Shown: positions 6,802 to 13,534 of the stretch, in pieces | Layout: each line of letters starts with the position of its first letter | How positions within the stretch are numbered: the first letter of the stretch is position 1 | DNA from: Immundisolibacteraceae bacterium | Lineage (GTDB): Bacteria; Pseudomonadota; Gammaproteobacteria; Immundisolibacterales; Immundisolibacteraceae | Direction of reading: 5' to 3' | NCBI GenBank assembly: GCA_016763355.1 | Contig: JAESTY010000358.1 | Coordinates: 1-13,592, forward strand | Length of the DNA: 13,592 bases | The notes under the pieces: model-generated | Databases searched by the model: none | What the model saw: the letters and a program-made list of their open reading frames with translations, nothing else | What the model was told of the DNA's origin: nothing | Position numbers and translations under genes: made by a program

Positions 6802-8409
6802 GTGGCGAGCAACAACTATTACAAAGATCTAAATGAGTACATAGAGGCATTGGATGAATCTGGTCTGCTGCAACGTTATAGCGACCCAATTAACAAAGAT
6901 ACCGAAATGCATCCGCTGGTCCGGTTGCAGTTTCGTGGCCTCAAGGAAGAAGACCGCAAAGCCTGGTATTTTGACAATATTCATGACGCCAACGGTAATC
7001 AGCACGACATTCCGGTGGTGCTCTGTGCCACGGCCGGTTCCAGCGATATCTACGCCAAGGGTTTGCAGGTCGATAGTCCCGCAGATATCCCTGCTGTGTG
7101 GGCCAATGCCCATGAAAATCCGATAGCACCGACGGTTGTTGAAAGCGGCCCGATTCAGGACGTTGTGCTCACCGGCGACGATTTAAAAGATAAATGTTTA
7201 TCTCGGCTACCGATGCCAATTTCTACCCCCGGCTTTGATAACGCCCCTTACACCACCGCCTCCCACTGGATCAGCATGGATCCGGATAACGGCATGCACA
7301 ATGTCGGTAATTATCGGGGCATGCTCAAAGCCGAGGATCGTATCGGCGTTTATCCCGCATCACCCGGTTTTGGCATGCGTCGCCATATCGAAATGTGGCA
7401 GGAAAAAGGCGTTGAAATGATGCCAGCCGCTATTGTCATTGGCGTGCCACCTGCAATTTCCTATACCGCCGTGACCCGGCTGCCCAATGATGTTTGTGAG
7501 TATGACGTTGCCGGTGGCCTCGCCGGTCATTCAATCGAACTCGTGAAGTGCCAGACCCATGATCTGCTGGTTCCCGCCCACGCCCAAATCGTGGTCGAAG
7601 GCTGGGTACCGGTCAATGAAATGGAAATGGAAGGCCCGTTCGGCGAATTCCCTGGCTACATGGCCGCCCGTGACTTTTCCTGGTTCATGAATGTCACCTG
7701 CATCACCATGCGCGAGAAACCAATTTATCAGGCTTTCCTGAGCCAGTTCCCGCCCAGCGAAAGCAGCAAAATTCGCGGCATCGGCTGGACCCATGCCTGC
7801 CACCAGTATTTAAAAGATGGTGGCTTCGATAACGTCATTGAAGTCCATTTTCCAGAAACCAGCGGTTCGTTTGGGGTTTGTCTGGTCAAAATTCGGCGCG
7901 AAAATGAAGATGATGGCACCCGGATTCTGGATCACCTGTCGCAACGCTTTGTCGGCAAAATGGCGATTATTGTCGATGAGGACGTCGATATCCGCGATCC
8001 AGACGCGATCTACTGGGCGCTCTCCTATTCGATGCAGCCGCATCGAGATGTGCGCATTCAGGATATCGCCGTAATGCCGCTTGATCCATCCATGGTGCCT
8101 CCCGACCACAATCGAGGCCTCGGCGAAGGCGCTGGCAAAATTCGCAACTCCGGTCTACTGATTGACGCCACCCGCGACTGGGCCTACCCACCGGTCTCGT
8201 TGCCAAAACAGGAATTCATGGAGAACGCCCTGAAGTTGTGGCAACAACATGACCTGCCAGAACTGTCCCTGAAAGCACCCTGGTATGGCTATGAACTTGG
8301 CCGCTGGTCAGATGATGAAAAACACGAAGCCGACCTGGCAACCCAGGGACGCTATTTCGAAACCGGCGCTAAACAGGCCGGTACCCGTAAGAACACCAAA
8401 AACGATTAG
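6802..8409 (+). CDS. UbiD-family prenyl-FMN-dependent decarboxylase
   Basis: Cytoplasmic reversible (de)carboxylase acting on aromatic or alpha,beta-unsaturated acids, using prenylated FMN made by a UbiX-type prenyltransferase (none in this window). The full-length family architecture is seen over 535 aa. Key residues: NVGNYR (167-172), giving the metal-ligand Asn and the catalytic Arg172; His195 in RRHIEMW; Glu233 in CEYDVAGG, a metal/phosphate-site ligand; and the acid pair Glu277 and Glu282 in EMEGPFGEFPGY. These match the R-E-E catalytic set described for Fdc1. Length and divergence from E. coli UbiD, plus neighbours typical of catabolism, argue against ubiquinone synthesis, but the substrate is unknown. 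It starts with GTG and is followed by its own terminator, so it appears monocistronic. Confidence 0.92.
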   Translation: MASNNYYKDLNEYIEALDESGLLQRYSDPINKDTEMHPLVRLQFRGLKEEDRKAWYFDNIHDANGNQHDIPVVLCATAGSSDIYAKGLQVDSPADIPAVWANAHENPIAPTVVESGPIQDVVLTGDDLKDKCLSRLPMPISTPGFDNAPYTTASHWISMDPDNGMHNVGNYRGMLKAEDRIGVYPASPGFGMRRHIEMWQEKGVEMMPAAIVIGVPPAISYTAVTRLPNDVCEYDVAGGLAGHSIELVKCQTHDLLVPAHAQIVVEGWVPVNEMEMEGPFGEFPGYMAARDFSWFMNVTCITMREKPIYQAFLSQFPPSESSKIRGIGWTHACHQYLKDGGFDNVIEVHFPETSGSFGVCLVKIRRENEDDGTRILDHLSQRFVGKMAIIVDEDVDIRDPDAIYWALSYSMQPHRDVRIQDIAVMPLDPSMVPPDHNRGLGEGAGKIRNSGLLIDATRDWAYPPVSLPKQEFMENALKLWQQHDLPELSLKAPWYGYELGRWSDDEKHEADLATQGRYFETGAKQAGTRKNTKND

Positions 8410-8433
8410 GCTTTAATCGCTTATTTGGTAACC

Positions 8434-8472
8434 AAAAAGCCCCTGCATAATTCGCTTATGCAGGGGTTTATT
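8434..8472 (+). terminator. Intrinsic terminator after the UbiD-family gene
   Basis: An 11-bp perfect stem, cccctgcataa (8440-8450) with ttatgcagggg (8456-8466), has a 5-nt loop, five A before it and a short T-rich tail (tttatta). It separates the decarboxylase gene from the HAD-fusion gene 106 bp downstream, so the latter needs its own promoter or readthrough. Confidence 0.85.
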
Positions 8473-8515
8473 ATCCTCACCACCATCGAATACTGAACGC
8501 CGGAAAACCAGACCT

Positions 8516-9595
8516 ATGCGCCACCATGCCATTCTGTTTGATATAGACGGCACCCTGCTTAACTCGACCCCTGCGTTTAGCGAAATTATGCTGCAGTCAT
8601 GCCAGCAAATGGACTGGCCGACGCCGCCTGACGACATGATGCGCCAGCTCATGACCTTCCGCCGCGACCCAATCGAGATGCTCTTCGGTGAACTTAGCCA
8701 GAGCGAATATAAACAGCGCCAAACCCAGCTCCATGAAACCGCACAGATGCTCTGGAAACCCCTGTTTGATGACCTAGCCCGACCTTTTGATGATGCTATC
8801 GATGTCCTTAACCAGTTCCAGAACAGAGGTTTCCGGCTCGGCATCGTTACCGATTCTAATCACGAGATTGTCCAGCACATTATTGGCCAGCCGGGCTGCC
8901 CAGAGATGGACGTGATCATCACCCGAGACGAATCGGGTGTCCGTAAACCAGACCCCAAACCCATGCTACTGGCCCTCGAAGGCATCGGCCTGGAAGCTGA
9001 TTCGGTCATTTATATCGGTGATAACCCCGGCGATGTCGAAGCCGGCGCGGCGGTCGGTATGGCAGTCATTGGCATCACCACCGGACCCTCTTGCAGACAA
9101 GATCTAGAGCAGGCCGGCGCGGTTGCCGTGGTCGACTCATTAACAGAACTGGTTGACCTGATCAGCCTCAGCCCCGCGGTGATCAGCGGTTCATTAACCG
9201 GTGGCCTCGGTGTTGCCGCCGACTTCACCTCAACCGGTGGTGTCAAACCCTGGATTACCAAAGTCTTAGGCCAACCGGCTTTCCCGGGTACCATCAACCT
9301 AACCTGCTCCGCCGCCACTGCTGCCGTGGTTAAACGCCACCGCAACGACCCCTCTTTACGTAAGCAGGTACTTGCCGGAGGTGGACTATTTTGCGATGCC
9401 CACTTTCACAGCGTCACCCTGAGCCTGCCAGAGAAAAACCTGCACACCAGCGCACTACTGATGTGGCCAGAGGTCCCTGAATACCCCGGCACCAAACTGG
9501 AGCTTATCTGCTGCATAGGGGTGCGTGATCAATGGCAAATAGCCGATGGTCAGTGCCTACAAATCAGCTATATCGCTCACACAGAGACAGACTAA
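8516..9595 (+). CDS. HAD hydrolase fused to a DUF120-like (CTP-dependent riboflavin kinase-type) domain
   Basis: Two-domain cytoplasmic protein. Residues 1-215 are a HAD phosphatase with all motifs: DIDGT (9-13; nucleophile Asp9, acid Asp11), Thr112 in VTDSN, Lys144 in RKPDP, and GDNPGD (168-173). The cap region (about 16-90) resembles the phosphoglycolate phosphatase group. Residues 222-353 are not part of a HAD protein and resemble the archaeal RibK/DUF120 domain: SGSLTGGLGVAADF (224-237) for the glycine-rich strand, FPGTINL (256-262) for the PGTLN motif that binds Mg-nucleotide, and a C-terminal LELICCIGVRDQWQIADGQ segment matching the LEIIAP-LR-DGD pattern. DUF120 enzymes phosphorylate riboflavin to FMN with CTP. 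The assignment is from remembered motifs and needs a profile search. The stop overlaps the next ATG by one base (TAATG). The HAD substrate is unknown. Confidence 0.8.
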   Translation: MRHHAILFDIDGTLLNSTPAFSEIMLQSCQQMDWPTPPDDMMRQLMTFRRDPIEMLFGELSQSEYKQRQTQLHETAQMLWKPLFDDLARPFDDAIDVLNQFQNRGFRLGIVTDSNHEIVQHIIGQPGCPEMDVIITRDESGVRKPDPKPMLLALEGIGLEADSVIYIGDNPGDVEAGAAVGMAVIGITTGPSCRQDLEQAGAVAVVDSLTELVDLISLSPAVISGSLTGGLGVAADFTSTGGVKPWITKVLGQPAFPGTINLTCSAATAAVVKRHRNDPSLRKQVLAGGGLFCDAHFHSVTLSLPEKNLHTSALLMWPEVPEYPGTKLELICCIGVRDQWQIADGQCLQISYIAHTETD

Positions 9596-10038
9596 TGGAA
9601 TACCCCAATTACGCCGATAAAACCCTCTCCACCATGCGCCTGCAGGAATGTCAGGGCACCGTGATTGGCGGCATGAAGGTCGCTGCATCAGCCGGTATGA
9701 ACGCCGAAGAATATGGTTACCAGATGATGGCACAGCAAAAAGTCGACTGGAGCCGGGCTGGTAGTGCCGAAAAGATAGCGACCGTATTCTGGCAGCACTA
9801 CCAGACCACCTACGGCTTTGGTGATCAGCTCAGCGTCACAGAAACTGAACAATCGATCGTCATGGCCATGCCGTCACTAAGCAGCGTATCGACTTATCAG
9901 CTCAACCATTGGGCTGCCACAGCAACAGAATTAAACGACATTCAGTCCGGTTACTGGCGAGCCATTAAAGAGTTATGCGGTGTGAACAGCGAGCTGAGCT
10001 TTGATGAAACCCAGGATAGGGTGACCATTTTTAAATAG
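9595..10038 (+). CDS. Hypothetical protein, translationally coupled to the HAD fusion
   Basis: Not recognised. ATG at 9595 shares a base with the upstream stop (TAATG), which is why it is preferred over an upstream in-frame ATG at 9532 that would lie inside the preceding gene. The 147-aa product has no signal peptide or membrane segment, so it should be cytosolic. It is mixed alpha/beta in character, with a hydrophobic strand-like stretch (SIVMAMPSL) after an acidic TETEQ segment, several Trp residues (three followed by polar residues), and only two cysteines. No metal-binding or catalytic signature is apparent. Tight coupling to the HAD-DUF120 fusion suggests a shared complex or step, perhaps in flavin supply or the neighbouring decarboxylation, but no function can be given. 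Confidence 0.8.
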   Translation: MEYPNYADKTLSTMRLQECQGTVIGGMKVAASAGMNAEEYGYQMMAQQKVDWSRAGSAEKIATVFWQHYQTTYGFGDQLSVTETEQSIVMAMPSLSSVSTYQLNHWAATATELNDIQSGYWRAIKELCGVNSELSFDETQDRVTIFK

Positions 10039-10099
10039 GGCCCTATTCGCGACCAGTTACAAAGCAAATGGCCGCTGCACCTTTCAGTACAACGGCCAT
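10034..10099. terminator. Possible bidirectional termination region between convergent genes
   Basis: The 95-bp gap between convergent genes has a perfect 14-bp palindrome, aatagggccctatt (10034-10047), containing the stop codon of the 147-aa gene. A second stem, atggccg/cggccat (10068-10074 with 10093-10099), has an 18-nt loop. T-runs are weak on both strands, so this is only a plausible terminator. Confidence 0.4.
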
Positions 10100-10133
10100 C
10101 ATTAAAAAGCAAACAACTGCTGTCACTAACTCA

Positions 10134-11102
10134 CTAGCAAACTCCCAGATCCTGCAAGGTGCCCTTGAGTGCATCCTTCTCAGCCTGTGACACCGTTTTA
10201 AGCGGTGGAATAATATTGCCACCGTTGAGTCCAATCGCCTCAAACCAGCCTTTTACACCGGCAATAGTGCCCGCATAGGTGGCTGTCTCAGCAATTTTCC
10301 AGAGCATCAAATCTTCAAGCATTAAACGAATTGGATTGAGCTGGTCAGAAACAACCCGCGCCTGTTCCCACTCGCCTTTAGCCGCCAGCGCCCGGTATTC
10401 GTCGACAATATGACGTTTCTTACCATACAGAATGTAGGACAGCTCACCCCAGACCACCTGGCCACCAATCCGCAGTTCTTCCAGGAACACGGCTTCTGAT
10501 GGATCAGAAACGATAAAGTCGTCGCGTATTAAACGGCGCAATTTCAAGGTTTCCGCTCTCACCAGTGAACCCTGCTTAACCGCAATACAGGTTTCCAGAT
10601 CAGACAGGCGTTTCATCAGGTCAAAACCCATCACCTTGCCGGATACCGGCGTGCGGTAGAGACAAATCGCCAGATCGGTGCGGTCGGTTAGGTATTTAAA
10701 CCAGTCAAAAATTTCATCATCGGTACGCAGCTGCACCACCGGGTTGATTACTTCCGCACCCTCAAAACCCATTTTTTCTACCGCATCCAGTTTTTCCAGC
10801 GCGGTGTGGACACAGGGATCAAGAATAATGGTCCAGAGTGGAATTCGGCCCTTAGCCACATCGGCTACCACCTGGTGATAACGCAGCCATTTAGAGGGCG
10901 TTAAATTCCAGCCCTCAGAGATAAAACCGCCAACCACCAACCCGTTAACCCCCATCTCGATAAACGCCTCTATGTTCTGGCGCAGCGCCGGCTCGTCGAT
11001 CTCGAATTGATCATTGACCGGCGAAATCGGACACATGTAGAACCCCTTAATCGATTCCAGGGCCCACTGTTTTGCTTCTCCACGCGTAAAATCTAGTGCC
11101 AT
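10134..11102 (-). CDS. DapA/NanA-superfamily lyase or hydratase-aldolase, not DHDPS
   Basis: Class I aldolase-type (beta/alpha)8 enzyme of the dihydrodipicolinate synthase superfamily, which cleaves or forms pyruvate adducts through a Schiff base. Lys176 in IAVKQGS is the expected Schiff-base lysine and Tyr149 in YRTPVSG the expected catalytic tyrosine (family YxxPxxTG). The usual GTTGE loop reads GFISE (59-63), so the two threonines of the lysine-biosynthesis enzyme are Phe60 and Ile61, arguing against a dapA role. Length (322 aa) suits the superfamily. Trans-o-hydroxybenzylidenepyruvate hydratase-aldolases (NahE) of aromatic pathways belong here, and this gene lies back to back with a ring-hydroxylating dioxygenase operon, so a catabolic aldolase is plausible but unproven. 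ATG at 11102 has a strong ribosome binding site, gggagag. Confidence 0.87.
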   Translation of the reverse strand: MALDFTRGEAKQWALESIKGFYMCPISPVNDQFEIDEPALRQNIEAFIEMGVNGLVVGGFISEGWNLTPSKWLRYHQVVADVAKGRIPLWTIILDPCVHTALEKLDAVEKMGFEGAEVINPVVQLRTDDEIFDWFKYLTDRTDLAICLYRTPVSGKVMGFDLMKRLSDLETCIAVKQGSLVRAETLKLRRLIRDDFIVSDPSEAVFLEELRIGGQVVWGELSYILYGKKRHIVDEYRALAAKGEWEQARVVSDQLNPIRLMLEDLMLWKIAETATYAGTIAGVKGWFEAIGLNGGNIIPPLKTVSQAEKDALKGTLQDLGVC

Positions 11103-11231
11103 TTGCTCTCTCCCATTAGAAAAAATTTACCAGCTTTCTAGCCGATAGCATCGTCCCAGTAAATTAACCCCACCCCCAACACCGATCGACACCAATAACT
11201 GCATCGCCTGCCTGGAGTGCTACCATGACTG

Positions 11232-11247
11232 CTAAATGATCGTTTAG
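11232..11247. promoter_or_regulatory. Near-palindrome in the divergent intergenic region, candidate operator
   Basis: ctaaatgatcgtttag is palindromic except for one base pair, centred on GATC. A second, shorter perfect repeat, gatta-gt-taatc, lies at 11283-11294. Both sit in the 214-bp gap between the divergent lyase and dioxygenase genes, where a shared regulator could bind. No regulator gene is visible in the window. Confidence 0.35.
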
Positions 11248-11316
11248 TTAACCGGCTTTAAACCTGTTCATTTAACTTCATAGATTAGTTAATCACAACC
11301 GCCTCGAGAGAACCGT

Positions 11317-12693
11317 ATGAACAATCCCGCCACGGGAACCGAATTCCAGCCTTTTAGCCCGGACAGCCCGATCAGCAATGAGCAGCTCGCGAGCCTGGTT
11401 AATAGTGAGCAAGGCAAGATCAGTCCACTGATTTACCAGGATGAGGCAATTTATCAGCTAGAACTGGAACGACTATTTGGTCGCTCCTGGTTGTTCCTGG
11501 CCCACGAAACTCAGATTCCAGACACCGGCGATTTCTTTAGCACCTACATGGGTGAAGACCCGATATTGGTGGTACGTCAGGCAGACGGTTCGGTGGCAGC
11601 GTTTTTAAATCAGTGCCGCCATCGGGGCATGAAACTGTGCCGAGCAGACTCCGGTAACGCCAAAGCATTCACCTGCTCCTACCACGGCTGGTCTTACGAT
11701 ATCGGTGGCAACCTGGCCCAGGTGCCCTTCGAAGAACGCGCCTATGGCAAAGTAGACCCAGCTGAATGGAGCCCAACAAAAGTCCCTCGCATCGAGCATT
11801 ACAAAGGCTTGATCTTCGGATGTTTCGACAAGCAGGTGCCTGACCTTGAAACCTATCTGGGCGATATGAAATGGTATATCGATCTTTTCTTAGATCGGGC
11901 CGAAGGCGGCACCGAGGTAGTCGGTGGCATGCACAAATGGGTGATTCCCTGTAACTGGAAATTCGCCGCCGAACAGTTTGCCAGCGACATGTATCACGCG
12001 CCGGTCAGTCACGCGTCGCCGTTGATAGCGAGCATGCCGCCGGATATGGACCTTAGCCAGGTTGGTTGGCCAGAAGAAGGCCGCCAATTCAGCGCCCCCG
12101 AAGGCCACGGCACCGGGTTTTTCTTCGACACGCCGGAATTCCTGTTCCCAATGCTTGGTGAAGAAGCTGCCAATTATTATGTCAACACCAGCGCCGGCGA
12201 AGCCATCGAACGCCTTGGCGATATGCGCGGCCGGCGGATGAACGGCGCCCACATGACCATCTTTCCTACCCTGTCATTTCTACCTGGGATTAACACCCTG
12301 CGAGTCTGGCATCCTCGGGGACCCAACGAAGTTGAAGTCTGGGCCTGGACCCTGGTCGATAAAAAAGCCCCGGATAGCGTCAAGGACGCCTATCGAAAAG
12401 CTGTGTTACGCACCTTTAGTAGCGGCGGCATGCTCGAGCAGGACGACGGCGAGAACTGGACCCAAATTCAGAAAGGCTTGCGTGGCCACCAAGCTCGAAA
12501 TACCACCTTCAATGTACAGATGGGACTCGGTAACGACACCCATGACTTTCCCGATTTACCCGGCAAGACCAATTATGTCTATGGGGAAATGGCAGCCCGC
12601 GGTCTCTACAATCGCTGGCTGGAGATGATGACCGCCAAAGACTGGTCAGAATTAACCATCCCCACCGGTGATGAGGAGTCCGGCCATGCTTAA
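11317..12693 (+). CDS. Aromatic ring-hydroxylating dioxygenase, alpha (catalytic) subunit
   Basis: Catalytic subunit of a Rieske non-haem iron oxygenase, which inserts both atoms of O2 into an aromatic or related ring to give a cis-dihydrodiol. The N-terminal Rieske domain has Cys100-x-His102 (CRHRG) and Cys120-x2-His123 (CSYHGW) for the 2Fe-2S cluster. The catalytic domain has Asp224, His227 and His232 in DMYHAPVSH; the bridging Asp and two iron-ligand His match the family. The third iron ligand is in the DDGENW motif (376-381). Length (458 aa) is typical of the naphthalene/biphenyl/benzoate-type alpha subunits that pair with a beta subunit, whose gene overlaps the end of this one. The substrate cannot be told. 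ATG at 11317 follows a gagaga ribosome binding site. Confidence 0.94.
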   Translation: MNNPATGTEFQPFSPDSPISNEQLASLVNSEQGKISPLIYQDEAIYQLELERLFGRSWLFLAHETQIPDTGDFFSTYMGEDPILVVRQADGSVAAFLNQCRHRGMKLCRADSGNAKAFTCSYHGWSYDIGGNLAQVPFEERAYGKVDPAEWSPTKVPRIEHYKGLIFGCFDKQVPDLETYLGDMKWYIDLFLDRAEGGTEVVGGMHKWVIPCNWKFAAEQFASDMYHAPVSHASPLIASMPPDMDLSQVGWPEEGRQFSAPEGHGTGFFFDTPEFLFPMLGEEAANYYVNTSAGEAIERLGDMRGRRMNGAHMTIFPTLSFLPGINTLRVWHPRGPNEVEVWAWTLVDKKAPDSVKDAYRKAVLRTFSSGGMLEQDDGENWTQIQKGLRGHQARNTTFNVQMGLGNDTHDFPDLPGKTNYVYGEMAARGLYNRWLEMMTAKDWSELTIPTGDEESGHA

Positions 12694-13243
12694 TCATCTA
12701 CCCTCAGTCGCACTCGCCGAGCACCCTGCAACTACCCCGGAAATGCAGCAAGCGATAGAGCAATATCTATACTGCGAGGCCCAGCTACTGGATAACCGTG
12801 AGTTCGACCAATGGTTTGAATTGCTCGCCGACGACCTGCACTACTACATGCCAACCCGTTACAACCGCACCAAACGGGCGGCCGGCCAGGAATTTTCCAG
12901 CCCCCACGAAGCCGCCCTATTCGATGAAGACAAACAGAGTATGTCGACTCGCATTCGACGGCTGCATACCGGTATGGCCTGGGCCGAAGAACCCGCTTCC
13001 CGCACCCGGCACATGATCAGCAACGTACAGGTTCATCCCACCGCCAACAGCAATGAAATTGAAGTCGACTGCTGTTTTATGCTTTATCGCAGCCGCCTGG
13101 AGCGGGACGTCGATATTTTTGTCGGCGCGCGCCGTGATTTACTTCGACAGGCCGATAATGAACTGGGCTGGCAAATCGTTAAACGAGCAGTCGCTCTCGA
13201 CCAGACCACCGTTTTAGCCAGTAACCTGAGTATATTTTTCTAG
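12686..13243 (+). CDS. Aromatic ring-hydroxylating dioxygenase, beta (small) subunit
   Basis: Structural small subunit with the cystatin/SnoaL-like fold that forms an alpha3-beta3 hexamer with the upstream product. Family segments are clear: EFDQWFELLADDLHYYMP near the N-terminus, the central TGMAWAEEPASRTRHMISNV, and a C-terminal block with GWQIVKRAVALDQT and NLSIFF at the very end. The ATG at 12686 is chosen because gaggag lies 7 bp upstream and it gives a normal 185-aa length; a GTG at 12668 would add six residues without a better site. The start codon lies inside the end of the alpha gene (8-bp overlap), so the two are translationally coupled in the expected 1:1 ratio. A terminator follows, with no ferredoxin or reductase gene in between. 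Confidence 0.94.
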   Translation: MLNHLPSVALAEHPATTPEMQQAIEQYLYCEAQLLDNREFDQWFELLADDLHYYMPTRYNRTKRAAGQEFSSPHEAALFDEDKQSMSTRIRRLHTGMAWAEEPASRTRHMISNVQVHPTANSNEIEVDCCFMLYRSRLERDVDIFVGARRDLLRQADNELGWQIVKRAVALDQTTVLASNLSIFF

Positions 13244-13306
13244 CCCAGACAAGCTCACCGGGCTAAATCAAACACAGTCCTGCCCCAGCACCTACAAAAT
13301 TGGCAC

Positions 13307-13345
13307 AAAAAAAAGCCTCGTAATCATTCGATTACGAGGCTTTTC
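13307..13345 (+). terminator. Strong intrinsic terminator after the dioxygenase operon
   Basis: A perfect 15-bp stem (13311-13325 with 13330-13344) around a 4-nt attc loop has eight A on its 5' side and four T at the 3' end of the stem. The symmetry means it can act on both strands, and so could also stop minus-strand transcription from the small gene at 13439-13534. Confidence 0.9.
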
Positions 13346-13352
13346 AGTAAAA

Positions 13353-13401
13353 CCCAATAGTGCAGCAGGGGGGGAGAGGGAGAGAGCGCTACACTACTGG
13401 G
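13353..13401. repeat. Imperfect inverted repeat enclosing a G-rich purine tract
   Basis: cccaatagtg (13353-13362) and cactactggg (13392-13401) are inverted with a single mismatch. Between them lies a purine-only tract starting with seven G (13368-13374), then gagagg-type sequence to 13386. No gene is visible here. It may be the terminator or leader of a neighbouring transcript, or a slippage-prone tract. Confidence 0.6.
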
Positions 13402-13422
13402 GGAAAAATCTAATTAGCCGCT

Positions 13423-13462
13423 ACCAATCTGGCTTCGATCATTTACGATCGAACAGATTGGT
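13423..13462 (-). terminator. Long hairpin overlapping the end of the small membrane protein gene
   Basis: accaatctg (13423-13431) pairs with cagattggt (13454-13462), and an inner stem cgatc/gatcg (13436-13440 with 13447-13451) extends it. Read on the minus strand, it contains the stop codon of the 31-aa gene and is followed about 14 nt later by five T (complement of 13404-13408). A rho-independent terminator is likely, though the T-run is distant. Confidence 0.6.
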
Positions 13463-13534
13463 GGCTGCAAAACCTACAGCCGAAGCAACTAAAATTACAA
13501 TATTGAAAATTGCTAATGCATTCATCGTCATCAT
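13439..13534 (-). CDS. Putative 31-aa single-pass membrane protein
   Basis: Too short for usual gene callers. The minus-strand frame from ATG at 13534 to TGA at 13439-13441 encodes 31 residues: a short Met/Asn-rich start, an uninterrupted hydrophobic segment (residues 6-24, containing AIFNIVILVASAVGFAA) and a polar end, NLFDRK. That is the pattern of a small inner-membrane protein. An agga site lies 5 bp before this ATG, which favours it over the in-frame ATG at 13546 (35 aa) or the one at 13525 (28 aa). A stable hairpin covers the stop. Its family and role are unknown; the same membrane-peptide pattern is seen in type I toxins and in small regulatory membrane proteins. Confidence 0.6.
   Translation of the reverse strand: MMTMNALAIFNIVILVASAVGFAATNLFDRK

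Noticed and set aside
6512..6889. 125-aa minus-strand frame across the UbiD gene start
   Set aside because: It overlaps the well-supported UbiD ribosome binding site and N-terminus, and its product has no recognisable domain or signal.
6802..8409. UbiD as the ubiquinone biosynthesis enzyme
   Set aside because: No other ubi gene is nearby, the sequence does not look like the E. coli-type protein, and the neighbours are catabolic; a catabolic UbiD-family member is more likely.
8413..8844. 143-aa minus-strand frame over the terminator and start of the HAD gene
   Set aside because: It runs through the terminator hairpin and antisense to strong HAD motifs; the product looks random and Ser/Trp/Arg-rich.
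10134..11102. Lysine-biosynthesis dihydrodipicolinate synthase (dapA)
   Set aside because: The catalytic threonine pair is replaced by Phe-Ile and the neighbour is a dioxygenase operon.
12668..12685. Upstream GTG start for the dioxygenase beta subunit
   Set aside because: The ribosome binding site gaggag lies downstream of that GTG and is well placed for the ATG at 12686.
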